From Allobaculum mucilyticum (GTDB lineage: Bacteria > Bacillota_I > Bacilli_A > Erysipelotrichales > Erysipelotrichaceae), in contig NZ_CP078089.1 of the NCBI RefSeq assembly GCF_022701195.1, positions 1,054,001 through 1,118,000 on the forward strand: a DNA stretch of 64,000 nt, read 5' to 3'. The notes under the pieces are model-generated. The model searched no databases. It was not told the origin of the DNA and was given only the letters and a program-made list of their open reading frames with translations. Shown piece by piece: positions 32,475 through 44,398 of this stretch; positions within the stretch are counted from its first letter, which is position 1; each line of letters begins with the position of its first letter. The position numbers were made by a program, and so were the translations under genes.

Positions 32475-34031
32475 TTACTTGGCAGAGTCTTCTACACTGC
32501 CGTCTTTACCCAGATTGACTGAGACGGAAGTCCGATCACGTTCCTGATCTGGCGCTGCGTGCAGATGCTCTTCCTCGTTTTCTTTTTCGAGTTCTTCCAT
32601 TTCGCCAGGTGCAGGAACAACGACCTGATGATGGATTGCCTCTTCGGAAACAATGTCATTGGCCTTTTCCATGTTATGTACGGTTTCTTCCTGTTTCTGA
32701 CGTTCAGCTTCGCGTGTACGTTCCTGTTCTTCTTTACGTTTTGCGTCTTTGAGTGCGCGCTCCTGACGGCGGTGAACCTCAAACTCACGGACTCTGGTAA
32801 TCATCGAACGTGTTGCATCGCTGGTCACGAGTGCATCGGCTTTCTGGTTGTGAATCAGCATCCACATCAGCAAAGCGATAACAACCTCAGCCGCAATGGC
32901 GATAACGTACATCCAGACATAGGACTGCAGAGCATCATACATGTAGCCGACGATCATGATCGAGAAAGCTGTCATCAGTGTAGAGATGCAGTTGAGTACG
33001 GAATAGAGAATCGAGAAATGACGGCGTGCGGTGCGGCCCGAAAGCAGCAGAGGCAGGGAGAGTTCGCCAACGGAATAGACACTGCCAAAGAAGAACGCCA
33101 GGGTAATCATCGGTGCACTTGCACCGGTGAGGATGCAGATCAGAATGCCGATGGTTGCAGCCAGAGCAATCAGATCCAGAATACCGGTTGAAAGAACCGG
33201 TTTAATTTTTGTGGAAATCCAGCCGGCCAGCAGCTTGAAAACCAGGTTGCCAATCATGGCTGCCGAAAGCATCGATGCGCCAAGAATCGCATTCGAGCCA
33301 ATCGAAGTCGCCAGCGTGGAGTAATGCATTGGAAGTGCAATCAGAATCGCGCCAAAAACTGCGATCAGAGCAAAAATCCAGAGAATGAAATCCGGGATTG
33401 TCCGGGAATCCGGTTCCGGTTCGCGGGAATGACCGTAAGGAACGGTTCCCGCCTGTGCCGGGGAAAGCTGAATATTAAACAGCAGAGCCGGAAGCATCAT
33501 GACAACAACTAGCACGGCCTGAATGACAAAGCCCATACGCCAGCCAAGCGCGCCGATTCCCGCAGAAAACAGCGGAGAAAACAGAGCGGCACTCAGTGCT
33601 GAACCAGCAAGAACAACAGAAGTTGTCCAGGAGCGGCGCTTTTCAAACCAGTTGTTGATCAGGGTTGTAGCCGGAACCATGCCGATCAGCGAAGCTCCGA
33701 TACCCATCAGAGAACTGAACAGATAGACCCAGACGGTATTAAACGAAAAAGCAATGCCCAGAACCGATGCTGCGGTCAGTGCAGTTCCACATAACAGAAG
33801 AACCTGGAAGCGGATTTTCCGCATGAGAAACGGAACCGCAAGAGCGGAAAGAGCCATGAAAACAAGCATGAATGTCGTTGCAGCCGATGCCTGACCGATT
33901 GTAATGCCAAGTCCTGCGGCAAGCGGCTCATAGAAGGATCCGGCGCAGTAAAAGCACAGACCGATACTGGCACCGACCATCAGACATGCACTGATGATGA
34001 CCTTCAGATAGTCAAAGTGGTCTTTTTTCAT
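32475..34031 (-). CDS. MFS transporter with long charged C-terminal tail
   Basis: 518 aa. About 12 TM helices occupy residues 8-395 (for example VIISACLMVGASIGLCFYCAG and GFVIQAVLVVVMMLPALLF), with the MFS-like layout resembling oxalate/formate-antiporter-type or monocarboxylate MFS carriers. The last 115 residues are hydrophilic, rich in Lys, Arg, Glu and Gln (RRQERALKDAKRKEEQERTR), predicted helical or coiled coil and cytosolic. Such a tail is not part of the core fold and suggests a partner or regulatory role. AAGGAG site before ATG 34031. Substrate unknown. Ends at the terminator 32385-32421. Confidence 0.8.
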   Translation of the reverse strand: MKKDHFDYLKVIISACLMVGASIGLCFYCAGSFYEPLAAGLGITIGQASAATTFMLVFMALSALAVPFLMRKIRFQVLLLCGTALTAASVLGIAFSFNTVWVYLFSSLMGIGASLIGMVPATTLINNWFEKRRSWTTSVVLAGSALSAALFSPLFSAGIGALGWRMGFVIQAVLVVVMMLPALLFNIQLSPAQAGTVPYGHSREPEPDSRTIPDFILWIFALIAVFGAILIALPMHYSTLATSIGSNAILGASMLSAAMIGNLVFKLLAGWISTKIKPVLSTGILDLIALAATIGILICILTGASAPMITLAFFFGSVYSVGELSLPLLLSGRTARRHFSILYSVLNCISTLMTAFSIMIVGYMYDALQSYVWMYVIAIAAEVVIALLMWMLIHNQKADALVTSDATRSMITRVREFEVHRRQERALKDAKRKEEQERTREAERQKQEETVHNMEKANDIVSEEAIHHQVVVPAPGEMEELEKENEEEHLHAAPDQERDRTSVSVNLGKDGSVEDSAK

Positions 34032-34366
34032 ATGGTGAACTCCTTAAAAAGTGATTATTGCTGATTTCATTATAATCAGACTCCCTATGATTCCGTACGC
34101 CAAGCCCGGAATGAATGACGGCCTATTTCTGAATGGCTTGCGATGCATTGCCTTTATCTTTCGTATATTTCGTACCTTTTGTTTTTTTTGCCTTTTCGGG
34201 CAGACAGACTGACTAGCAATCACGAAAGAACAGAAAACGCCCTCTGCCTTTCATCCCTGTACTGGGGGCTTAGGCAGAGGGCGTATCTGATCACTGGGAG
34301 TCCAATTCAGTTCGTTCTTCCCAGTCGCATTCTCTGTTTGTTACAGATCAGAGAATGCGGATCGTT
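34032..34366. other. 335-bp intergenic region
   Basis: Upstream region of the MFS gene (minus) plus the terminator of the beta-galactosidase gene at 34238-34283. A small imperfect repeat of AGAGAATGCGGA-like sequence lies next to the galactosidase stop. No gene. Confidence 0.4.
34238..34283 (-). terminator. Intrinsic terminator of the beta-galactosidase gene
   Basis: CGCCCTCTGCCT / AGGCAGAGGGCG, a perfect 12-bp stem, followed by TTTTCTGTTCTTT on the minus strand. Confidence 0.85.
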
Positions 34367-34943
34367 TTAATTTTTGAGATTTTCAAGTGCGGAGGCATCT
34401 GGGGTCAGACGAATTGCCATCCAGGCTTTGTTCAGATTTCTTGCAGCTGCATCGATTTCAATCTGCGAAGTCGAACTCAGCATATCTTTCGCTTCCTTGA
34501 GCGCATTCTGCAGTTCATCCTGGCCAGCCGGACCGAATTTTTTCAGGTCTGCAGATTCGACGGCATGGATCACGAGTTCAAGCAGATCAGTCGAAACAGG
34601 ATCCGGACGTTTTGCAAGATTGCCAAACGCCTGATCATAGGCAGCTTTCTTCTCTGCAATTGCGGTTGTGGTTGCAGTCGATGGATCTTCAAGAGCAGTT
34701 TCAAGTGCCTGTTTGGCTGCTGTATAAGCTGCAGCACTCTGGTCTGTATAGCCGCTAAGATCCAGTTTCTTATTGGCATCGATGGCTTTGAAGGCATCCG
34801 AGGCAGCCTTCACGATTTCAAGATTTGCCTGAAGTTCTGCAGCTGTTTCATCAACTTCATTCTGATTCTCGAAATCATCCGATGTCAGCTCACTGGCCAG
34901 CTCGGCGATCATTGCTGCACTGCTCTTCCAGACTTCGCTCAGT

Positions 34944-35090
34944 TTGTTTTCAGCATTGGATGCAAAGTCATTCAGTGCTTTTGCGTTGGCTTTGAGCGTT
35001 TCAAGATTGAAGACTTTCTTCAGGACAAGAGCCGTTTTTGCATCGTTATACGCTTTGAGCTTGCTTTCAATCTGTGTCTTCTGTGCAGCT
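34944..35090. repeat. Direct repeat copy A in the galactosidase tail
   Basis: Near-identical to 35355-35501, at an offset of exactly 411 bp (137 codons). It encodes the repeated segment around VFNLETLKANAKALNDFA and LKAYNDAKTALVLKK. Confidence 0.75.
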
Positions 35091-35354
35091 GATGGACTAG
35101 CAAGTTCGGCTTCAAGTGCCTGTTTAGCGGCTGTATAAGCACCGCTCGTTTCAGTTGTATACAGGCTCAGGTCAAGAGCTTTATTGGCATCGAGGGCTTT
35201 GAAGGCATCCGATGCGGCTTTAACTGTTTCAAGAACTGCAGTGAGTTCTGCTGCTGCAGAATCTGCATCATTCTGACTGTCGAAGTCATCGGATGTTTTA
35301 GCGGCTGCTGCAGCTGCGGTATCTACCGCACTGGTCTTCCAGGCTTCGCTCAGC

Positions 35355-35501
35355 TTGTTATCTGCATCTGCTGCAAAGTCATTCAATGCTTTTGCGTTGG
35401 CTTTGAGCGTCTCCAGATTGAAGACTTTCTTCAGGACAAGAGCCGTTTTTGCATCGTTATACGCTTTGAGCTTGCTTTCGATCTGCGCTTTCTGTGCAGA
35501 T
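35355..35501. repeat. Direct repeat copy B in the galactosidase tail
   Basis: Partner of 34944-35090. The high nucleotide identity points to recent duplication or gene conversion, and copy number may vary between strains. Confidence 0.75.
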
Positions 35502-38500
35502 GCCGGAGTTGCAAGTTCGGCTTCAAGTGCCTCTTTTGCGGCTGTGTAAGCAGCGCTGGTTTCATCGGTATACAGGCCCAGGTTAAGGTCTTTATTTGCA
35601 TCAATTGCTTTGAAGGCATCTGATGCAGCTTTCGCTGTATCAAGAACAGTCTGAAGCGCTGCAGCTGCTGCATTGACTTCATCCTGAGATTTATACACAT
35701 TCGAATCGATTGCGGTCTGCGCATCCTCTTTTGCTTTGGTTACAGCAGAAATCCAGGCTGCACTGAGTTTTGCGGTTTCGTCTTTCGCAAGTTCGTTCAA
35801 AGCGGAATTTGCTGTGTTGAGTGCAGTCAGATCCAGTACCGGCGCTTCGACATGCTCTGTAACGATTTTTGCATTGCACCAGTCAACGCAGTCATCATTC
35901 TGGTTTCCAAGCTTGTCGGCATAAAGAATCAGCTTGCTTACGCCAGTAACATCGAACGATACATATTTGCCTTCCTGTCCCTGTACGACAGTTCCGGCAT
36001 CATAGAGCAGATTCTCATCGCTGATGGAATCTGTATAGAACGTGAACTTCGCTCCGTCGCGACCGGTTTTTCCATCTTTCAGGAAGTCGATGCCAACCCA
36101 TGCACTGAAGGTCAGCGTTTTTTCGTTCTGCGGCAGACTGCTCAGATCATAGACAAGTGTTGCATTCGCATTGGCGGACAGGCCCTGATCGAACGCAACC
36201 TGTTCACCGGCAATCCGCATGGACAGACCTGTTTTTGATGCAGCGGTACCCGAATCAGCTTTGTTGATATGAATGCCGCCCCATGCGCTTTGCGATGCAG
36301 AAGCATCAAAGAGAAGAACATCGAAGTCTTCGCCTTTTTCCATTGCGCCTTCGACACCTTCGCCCGTCAGGTACCAGGTGTCATATTTCGTATCAGCATT
36401 GGCTGTTTTGCGGGTAACAGAAGCCGTTACGCCAGATTCGTCAGCCGCAGCTGCTGTAACTGATGCGCTTCCTTCTTTCAGGAAGGCAGCTTTTCCGTCT
36501 GCAGAGATATGGAGAACATCTGTATTTACAGTTGAGAACTTCACATCTTTATTCGTTGCATTAGCCGGTTCAATCTCTGCACCAAGGGTGTAGACAGTTC
36601 CGACAGCCGGAGTTTCCGGCAGGCCGGTAATTGTAATTGCGGTTACAGGAACTTCCGGATCTTTCAGACCGCCAAGCTCTTTCATCAAAGCCAGGTCTTC
36701 ATCGTCGAGTTCGCCGTTGAAGTTCAGATCGGCAGCCCGGACGTAGAGAATATCGGGATTTTCTTCTGCACGGAGGGTGGCAAAGCGGATAATGTCCGCT
36801 TCGGTAATGGCCGAATCAGCAGAACCGTCGATATCGCCCTTCACCGCAATCTTCAGCTCATCCAGCTTGTTGCCATCCTTGAACAGGCGCAGCCAGTATC
36901 CCGTACCAGCCGGAGCATCTTCGCTCTGCTCGCCGCCCATGGCTTCAGCCATTTCCAGCGTGCAGCCTTCCGGAACATCGATCATGTCCTTAATCTGTGC
37001 AAATGTTGTTTTCGGAGCAATGCTGTAAAGAATCTTATTTGCGGAATCAAGTTTTGCACTTGCTCCGGCTTTGAGTCTGATGGATTCCGTTTCCGGCTCT
37101 TCAGCACTCGGGCGGGTCAGTTTCATATCGCCCCAGGAAAGCATGTCATGACCATTCTTGATGTTCTTATCAACGTACAGAACGATTTCTTTTGCGTTGC
37201 GTACATCGACATCGAAGTAGAAGGCATTCTCATTGTTCTTGAGCAGGTTGCTTCGGGCGACTTCAGTGCCGTCTACGATGATGGCTGCATAACATCCATC
37301 CTGTGTTCTGTTTTTCTCCAGGTCGATGCCGGCATAGCCCTGCAGACGGTCAATTTCCAGATTGGAAACATCAAAGTAAAGCCAGGAATCCGAGTTGACG
37401 CCAAATCCTTTTTCAAACTTCTGCTCGGCTCCGTCTACTTTCAGACGGATTGGATTGCCGTTGTTATTTTTATCAACATGAATGCCATTGTATCCGGAAG
37501 AAGAACGGCTGGCATCATAGCCGATATCGGAAAGATAGTATTCGCTCGAACAGCTCAGTTCGATGGTGTACGTCTTGTCGTAGCCATTGGCTTTGACGGC
37601 TTTGATTTTCAGTGTGCCAGGAACGCTGTCCGGTTTGATGACTTCAACGGTTACATCATCTGCATGATCGACAGTGACTTCCGGAACTTCCGTGGTTCCC
37701 GCATTGAGTTCGAATGTATACGAGCCAATGGATGAATTCCAGTTTGCGACGCTCTTGTCACCGATCGTCACGCCAGAAATCAGTTCTGTATCATCTGGAA
37801 TATCGACTCCAGTGATCTCTTCAATATCATCTGTCGAAGAAACCGGACGCAGGTGATAGCTCCAGGTATAAGAGTGATCCGTTCCCAGGCGGTATTTGCT
37901 CAGTGTAGCCGGACCGCAGCTTGCGGTACCCAGACCCATCTGTGCATAGTCGATCGTCAGAACGGTCGAATCTTTCTTTGTCAGTTCATATGGATGAGCC
38001 GCAGCATCCAGATCTTCCTGCGTATAGTGCAGTGCAGACATCGAGAGCAGATGATCATCTGCATCAATCAGAAGACCTTTTCCGGAATCGTCCGTCAGAG
38101 ACATCCACCGGACATCTGTCTTGTTTCCGGTCTCCTGCGGATAAACGAAATTCACAAACTGGTTATCTACGGTATCACTCCAGATTCCCGCATCGTAACC
38201 GGTTTTCCGGTCTGCGTAGGAGTCTTCTTTTCCGTTGCCGTACCAGGTCATGTTTTCCAGTGTACTGTCGAGTTCAAGACGGTTGCCGACACGCAGCAGC
38301 TCGCCCATCTGTCCAGACGGTGCAAGCGTGCTCTTGACGAATACGTCGCCGCTTGTGGTTACCGAATAGGTGATGGAATCTTTCGAGTTTTTGGCTTCCG
38401 GCAGTATTCGCTCAACAGTTACATAGACCGTCTTATCGCTCTTCGATACAGAAGTCGTGACGACCGGATTGTTATTGGCGTTTTTCCAGGCTCCGTCAAC

Positions 38501-39688
38501 GCCTTCTTTTTTGTCGTTGTCGGTATAAGCACGCCAGTAGTTCGGTTCAAGAGGAGAAGCGATCATTTCTTTACCATCGGATACAAGCGAGCTGAGGGTA
38601 CCGTTTTCCAGATCAAATCCGACGGACCAGTTTCCTTTGGATACCTTCAGCGCTTTATCGCTCTGTTCAATATCAGCTTCAGTAAATGCATCATCCTTGC
38701 TCTGGTCAAAGGCATGATCACCGGTACTGACACCATCCGGGCTGACATCAAACTGAGCAGCTGCATAAACATCGCCTGCTTTTGCCCATGCTTTATCTTC
38801 CTTATAGGTAAAGGAAACATTCAGCAGAAGTTCGTCTTTATCGTCCAGATCTTCCGGAAGTGACCAGTTCACGCGGAAATTGCCCTGCGTCTGCGGAGCA
38901 ATCGAAACATCGTTAATGTTTCCCTGTTCAATCTGTTTGCCGTTTTTAAGCAGCTGCCAGGAACAGTTATATTCATCTGTATTTGTATCGATCAGCTCAT
39001 TATCCAGAATAATGAGCTGCGGATCATTTTCATCCAGACTCATCTGGAAGCCCTGATAAATCCGTTTGACTTCCATAGCTTCCGGCTGAAGTGTCCGGTC
39101 TGCTGAAATGATGCCGTTGACGCAGAAATCGGTGTTTCCGGATTTCCAGGACGTGTAGTCTCCTGTATTCCAGTCGCCGTCATAACCCCAGTAGGTCGTC
39201 TTTCCGTCCCACTTGCCGTCTTTAATAAGCGGCGTGTTGAAGCTCTGGTCAACCCAGTCCCAGATAAAGCCGCCCTGCAGGTTGCCGGTTGAACGGATCT
39301 TCTCCCAGTAGTCGATCATGCCGCCGCCGGAGTTGCCCATGGTATGCAGGTATTCGCACATGATGTACGGACGGTCGCTGCTTCGCATTTTGCTGATCTC
39401 TGGGTACATGTTGGATTCGACCTGCACCAGTTCATTGGCATTCCATCCCTGGTAATGAATGACACGGGACGGGTCTGCATCATGGAAGTATTCGAGCTCT
39501 TTCTGCAGAGACTGACCGGCACCCGTTTCGTTTCCAGGAGACCACATGATGGCGGAAGCATGGTTTTTATCGCGTTCAACCATGCTGATCGCACGGTCTT
39601 CTGCCGCTTCAATGTAGCCTGGCAAATCGCCTGGACAGCTGTACTGGCTTCGGCCGTTGTGACTTTCTACGTTGGCTTCATCCATGAC

Positions 39689-41236
<1,548 letters not shown>

Positions 41237-41468
41237 TTAAATTGTGATTTAATTCGTATGCTAATTTTATCTCAACCTAGGCTAAAACATTCTCAATCCG
41301 CCAACCCGCTCGTCTGGATTTTCGAACGTGCGCCGATACGTTTCAATCCCTGCCGGAAGCTGAACACGGAACTGCAGACTGCATGAAAAAAGCGGACAGC
41401 TGCCGGAATGGTCCGGTACTGTCCACTGAAATTCATTTTTGTTCAGAAATTCGATGAGCAGATTCTCT

Positions 41469-41774
41469 CTAAAACAGACCCGCAATCCACGCACCTGCTG
41501 CTGCCGCAATTGCGACCTGCAGAAGACTGCCCCCAAACCAGGCACACAAAACGGCACAGATGACGCCAACTGAGCAGACCGCCAGAGACAGATCGCCCAT
41601 GAATACGCCGGGGATTGTCATGGCCGCAAGGACCGCATAGGGAACGTAGTACAGAAACGACTTGAAGAAGCGGGAATGAATCGGCTTGGAAAAGAAAGCC
41701 ATCGGGATGACACGGATCACATACGTTACAAGCGCCATGACAAAGATCAGAAAGTAAACATCAGATTCACGCAT
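41469..41774 (-). CDS. azlD: Branched-chain amino acid transport protein AzlD
   Basis: 101 aa from ATG 41774; the frame is open further upstream, but the GGGAGGACGAAG site and 8-base overlap with azlC fix this start. Four hydrophobic helices (for example VYFLIFVMALVTYVIRVIPMAF and VLAAMTIPGVFMGDL) match the small AzlD subunit. Together with AzlC it forms an exporter of branched-chain or other amino acids. Located directly after azlC, as in most genomes. Confidence 0.88.
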   Translation of the reverse strand: MRESDVYFLIFVMALVTYVIRVIPMAFFSKPIHSRFFKSFLYYVPYAVLAAMTIPGVFMGDLSLAVCSVGVICAVLCAWFGGSLLQVAIAAAAGAWIAGLF

Positions 41775-42486
41775 CGTCTTCGTCCTCCCTTGGAAACTTC
41801 CACGCACAGAAAGCAGCCGCGACAATCGTGACAAGAACGATCACATAGCCGCTTGAAAGATTCTTCAAAACAGGCGTAAAGGCAAACAGGCAGCTTAACG
41901 CAATTGCGATCAGAACGCAGACTGCAACTGACTTCTCTTTGCGGGCTGCCGGTACAAAGATCGCAATGAACATGCCATACATCGCAAGACCTAATGCATT
42001 GACCAGATCCGCCGGCAGAAAACTGCTCGCCAGCGCGCCGCCAAGCGTACCCATCGTCCAGCCGACAACCGGCGGAATGACGAGACCCATAAACCAGGAA
42101 AAGCGCAGATTTCCCTTGCTCGATATCGCGACCGCATAGATTTCATCCGTAATTCCATACGCCATGAGCATGCGCTGCCAGAGCGGAAGCTTTCCTCCCG
42201 TTTTCTGCGCAAGAGAAATCGACATCAAGAAGTAACGGGCATTGATAATCAGCTCCGTCATGATCAGCTCAATCAGACTCGCGCCTGCACAGATCAGCGT
42301 CGTTCCCGCAAACTGACCAGCACTTGTAAGATTCGTCAGCGAAATGATCACCGATTCAGTCACGGTCAGCCCCTGAATGATTGCCGCCATGCCGTAAGCC
42401 ATGCTGACCGCAAAGTAGCCAAGGGCAATCGGAATCGAAGCCTTCATGCCCTCTATAAACAACTGTGAATTCTTCTGTTCATTCAT
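41767..42486 (-). CDS. azlC: Branched-chain amino acid permease AzlC
   Basis: 239 aa with the AzlC start region GMKASIPIALGYFAVSMAYGMAA and about 7-8 TM helices, normal for the family. It is the large subunit of the AzlCD amino acid exporter. The ATG at 42486 has no Shine-Dalgarno sequence. Instead an extended -10 element TGCTATACT ends only 7 bases before it (42494-42502), so the transcript would begin at or next to the start codon. The stop overlaps azlD by 8 bases. Confidence 0.9.
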   Translation of the reverse strand: MNEQKNSQLFIEGMKASIPIALGYFAVSMAYGMAAIIQGLTVTESVIISLTNLTSAGQFAGTTLICAGASLIELIMTELIINARYFLMSISLAQKTGGKLPLWQRMLMAYGITDEIYAVAISSKGNLRFSWFMGLVIPPVVGWTMGTLGGALASSFLPADLVNALGLAMYGMFIAIFVPAARKEKSVAVCVLIAIALSCLFAFTPVLKNLSSGYVIVLVTIVAAAFCAWKFPREDEDDA

Positions 42487-42493
42487 GATTTGA

Positions 42494-42502
42494 AGTATAG
42501 CA
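42494..42502 (-). promoter_or_regulatory. Extended -10 promoter of azlCD, implying a leaderless transcript
   Basis: TGCTATACT fits TGnTATAAT with one change. The distance to ATG 42486 is 7 bases, which places the transcription start on the start codon. Confidence 0.55.
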
Positions 42503-42752
42503 TTCTCAGGTTTAGCCGGTTCAGCTTCTTAAAAACTTCATGCTAAATCATGCCTACTCCATATCACAAAGAACCGAAACTGCGATACATAAGCGATAGC
42601 CGGCTGCCACAAACAGCCTGTTTTCATTTTTTAGTCATAAGTAAAGGCTTTCGATCAGCTTCCTTTTGCGCTGGAAAATTCAAAGAAAAGCTGCCGATTC
42701 CACAGGATCTATTCCATTTTCATTGAAAGATCCGGATTGTGAAGCACAGCTC

Positions 42753-42783
42753 TTGACCTGGAGTTCACTCCAGGAAGTATAAG
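42753..42783 (+). promoter_or_regulatory. MerR-type promoter with operator palindrome
   Basis: TTGACC (42753-42758) and TATAAG (42778-42783) are separated by 19 bp, the overlong spacer typical of MerR-controlled promoters. The perfect palindrome CCTGGAGT-TC-ACTCCAGG (42757-42774) fills the spacer. The -10 ends 6 bases before the merR start codon. Confidence 0.85.
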
Positions 42784-42789
42784 AAGGCC

Positions 42790-43179
42790 ATGAATATCAA
42801 AGAAGTCAGCGAACGCTATAACATCAGCCAGGACACTCTGCGTTACTACGAACGGGTCGGCATGATTCCGCCCGTTACCCGCACCCCCGGCGGCAAACGG
42901 GACTATCAGGAAGAAGATCTTCGATGGGTCCAGCTTGCCATCTGCATGCGTGCAGCCGGTCTGCCCGTTGAATCCATGATCGAATATGTTTCTCTCTTTC
43001 TTCAAGGAGATGAAACCATTCCTGCAAGACTTGATCTGCTCAATGAACAGCTTGAACAGCTGCGCACACAGAAAAAACAGATCGAAGAAACGATGGACCG
43101 TCTGCTTTACAAAATCGAACGGTATGAAAACGCAATAGAAACCGACATTCTGGACTGGTCAGACAAGGAGGACGTATGA
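42790..43179 (+). CDS. MerR-family transcriptional regulator
   Basis: 129 aa. Winged helix with MNIKEVSERYNISQDTLRYYERVGMIPPVTRTPGGKRDY, the standard MerR head, then a dimerising coiled coil (about 80-118, LLNEQLEQLRTQKKQIEETM). There are no conserved metal-binding Cys in the coiled-coil end; this suggests the AdhR/YraB-like aldehyde or electrophile-stress branch. It is autoregulated through the operator at 42753-42783. The -10 lies so close that the mRNA probably starts at the ATG. It overlaps the flavodoxin gene by 4 bases. Confidence 0.88.
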   Translation: MNIKEVSERYNISQDTLRYYERVGMIPPVTRTPGGKRDYQEEDLRWVQLAICMRAAGLPVESMIEYVSLFLQGDETIPARLDLLNEQLEQLRTQKKQIEETMDRLLYKIERYENAIETDILDWSDKEDV

Positions 43180-43691
43180 AAAAACTGATTGCTTACTATT
43201 CACGGACCGGTGAAAACTATTTTGGCGGAAAGCTCAGAACTATCACAGAAGGAAACACTGCCAAAGTCGCAAAAATGATTGCAGAAATAACAGGTGGAGA
43301 TCTTTTTGAAATCCGTCAGAAACATCCCTATTCCGACAGTTATATGACCTGCATCAAAGAGGCGCAGAAAGATCTCAAAGACAACGCAAGACCCGAACTT
43401 GTCGCTCTTCCGGAAAACATGGATCAGTACGATGAAGTCTGGATCGGTTCGCCTGTCTACTGGGGAACGATGCCTATGGCTGTTTTCACATTCCTCGACG
43501 CCATCGACTGGAGTGGAAAAACCATCCATCCCTTCTGCGCCCATGAAGGCAGCGGTCTTGGACGCATTCCATCCGGTCTTGCCAGAGAAGCAAAAGAGGC
43601 AAAAATTGCTTCCGGTCTTGCAGTCCATGGCAGCGAAGTCGATCAGGCGAAAAGTCTAGTCGAGCGCTGGATCAGCGAAGATGGAGAATAA
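43176..43691 (+). CDS. Flavodoxin
   Basis: 171 aa. N-terminal FMN-phosphate loop region KKLIAYYSRTGENYFGG (S/T-rich variant of the flavodoxin loop), then EVWIGSPVYWGTMPMAVFTFLD, the aromatic FMN-stacking region, and FCAHEGSGLG. Belongs to the Flavodoxin_4-like group of stress-linked flavodoxins. It carries electrons in the cytosol. Its ATG overlaps the merR stop (ATGA), so it is co-translated with the regulator, and an AAGGAGG site lies just ahead. Likely responds to the same electrophile or redox signal as MerR. Confidence 0.87.
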   Translation: MKKLIAYYSRTGENYFGGKLRTITEGNTAKVAKMIAEITGGDLFEIRQKHPYSDSYMTCIKEAQKDLKDNARPELVALPENMDQYDEVWIGSPVYWGTMPMAVFTFLDAIDWSGKTIHPFCAHEGSGLGRIPSGLAREAKEAKIASGLAVHGSEVDQAKSLVERWISEDGE

Positions 43692-43706
43692 AAGGAAAGA
43701 CCATAT

Positions 43707-44297
43707 ATGACTGAACATAAATACAGCGAATCTGTTTACGCTCTGATGGACCAGGGCGGTCCGACCGATAACCGGAAGCCCTATTTCAGAGAAGCAGTGG
43801 ATGAAATGATGCGTTCCCGCACCCTGTGGGCGAAAGCCAATGCGTGCATGCCGGATGATGCGCATTATATGGATCCTCTGAAAGAACTGTTTCACTCGGA
43901 CCTGTCTTTGGTTCGCATCCTGACCCCGTTCCAGTGCGACTTTGGAAATCGGGTCACTTTTGGCAAAAACGTCTTTATCAACCACTCGGCGATTCTTTCC
44001 GCTTCCGGCGGAATCGAATTTGAAGACGGGTGCATGGTTGCACCGGGTGTCAGAATTGCAACGATCAACCATGATATGAATCAGCGGCATTCCATCTATA
44101 CCTACGGGAAAGTCACAATCCGCAAAAATGCATGGATCGGCATGAATGTCACGATCTGTCCGGGTGTAACTATCGGCCGCTATGCGGTAATCGGTGCCGG
44201 TTCTGTCGTTACGCACGACATTCCCGACTATGCGGTTGCGGTCGGCGTTCCAGCCAAAGTGATCCGCATGCTCGATCCAGCCGAGCAGAAGGAATAA
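43707..44297 (+). CDS. Sugar O-acetyltransferase (maltose/galactoside acetyltransferase type)
   Basis: 196 aa. An N-terminal helical Mac domain region is followed by left-handed beta-helix hexapeptide repeats (GNRVTFGKNVFINHSAILSA; GVRIATINHDM; AWIGMNVTICPGVTIGRYAVIGAGSVV), with the active-site His in NHDMNQRHS. Trimeric cytosolic enzyme using acetyl-CoA to acetylate sugars. AAAGGAAAG site before ATG 43707, only 15 bp after the flavodoxin stop, so it is the third gene of the merR operon. The acceptor substrate is unknown. Confidence 0.88.
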   Translation: MTEHKYSESVYALMDQGGPTDNRKPYFREAVDEMMRSRTLWAKANACMPDDAHYMDPLKELFHSDLSLVRILTPFQCDFGNRVTFGKNVFINHSAILSASGGIEFEDGCMVAPGVRIATINHDMNQRHSIYTYGKVTIRKNAWIGMNVTICPGVTIGRYAVIGAGSVVTHDIPDYAVAVGVPAKVIRMLDPAEQKE

Positions 44298-44398
44298 CCG
44301 TAAGCATAACCTGGATAAATAATATGGAGAAGGAAACGGACGAAAAAATCCGCAATCGACCCATGTCGAACAGGCAGACATACAGATAAACAAAATAA

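Larger units (their letters stand above)
34367..39685 (-). pseudogene. lacZ: Secreted GH2 beta-galactosidase, C-terminal part after an in-frame TAG
   Basis: 1772 codons from ATG 39685, in the same frame as the upstream part and separated from it only by TAG-GTC. It begins in the GH2 catalytic barrel (MDEANVESHNG) and holds both catalytic Glu motifs: SPGNETGAG (acid/base) and MCEYLHTMGNS (nucleophile). It continues through the C-terminal LacZ domains. Accessory modules follow: an NPCBM-like domain (GYNGIHVDKNNNGNPIRL; WLYFDVSN), a dockerin-like segment (DIDGSADSAITEADII; DLNFNGELDDEDL), a Big_2 Ig-like domain, a second NPCBM-like domain, and four helical FIVAR-like repeats of about 137 aa. Alone this fragment lacks a signal peptide and the N-terminal jelly roll, so it should not work unless the stop is read through or is an assembly error. 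Confidence 0.8.

Noticed and set aside
37853-38863. 336-codon plus-strand open frame opposite the beta-galactosidase
   Set aside because: Fully inside the conserved GH2 coding region on the other strand, with no ribosome site or domain.
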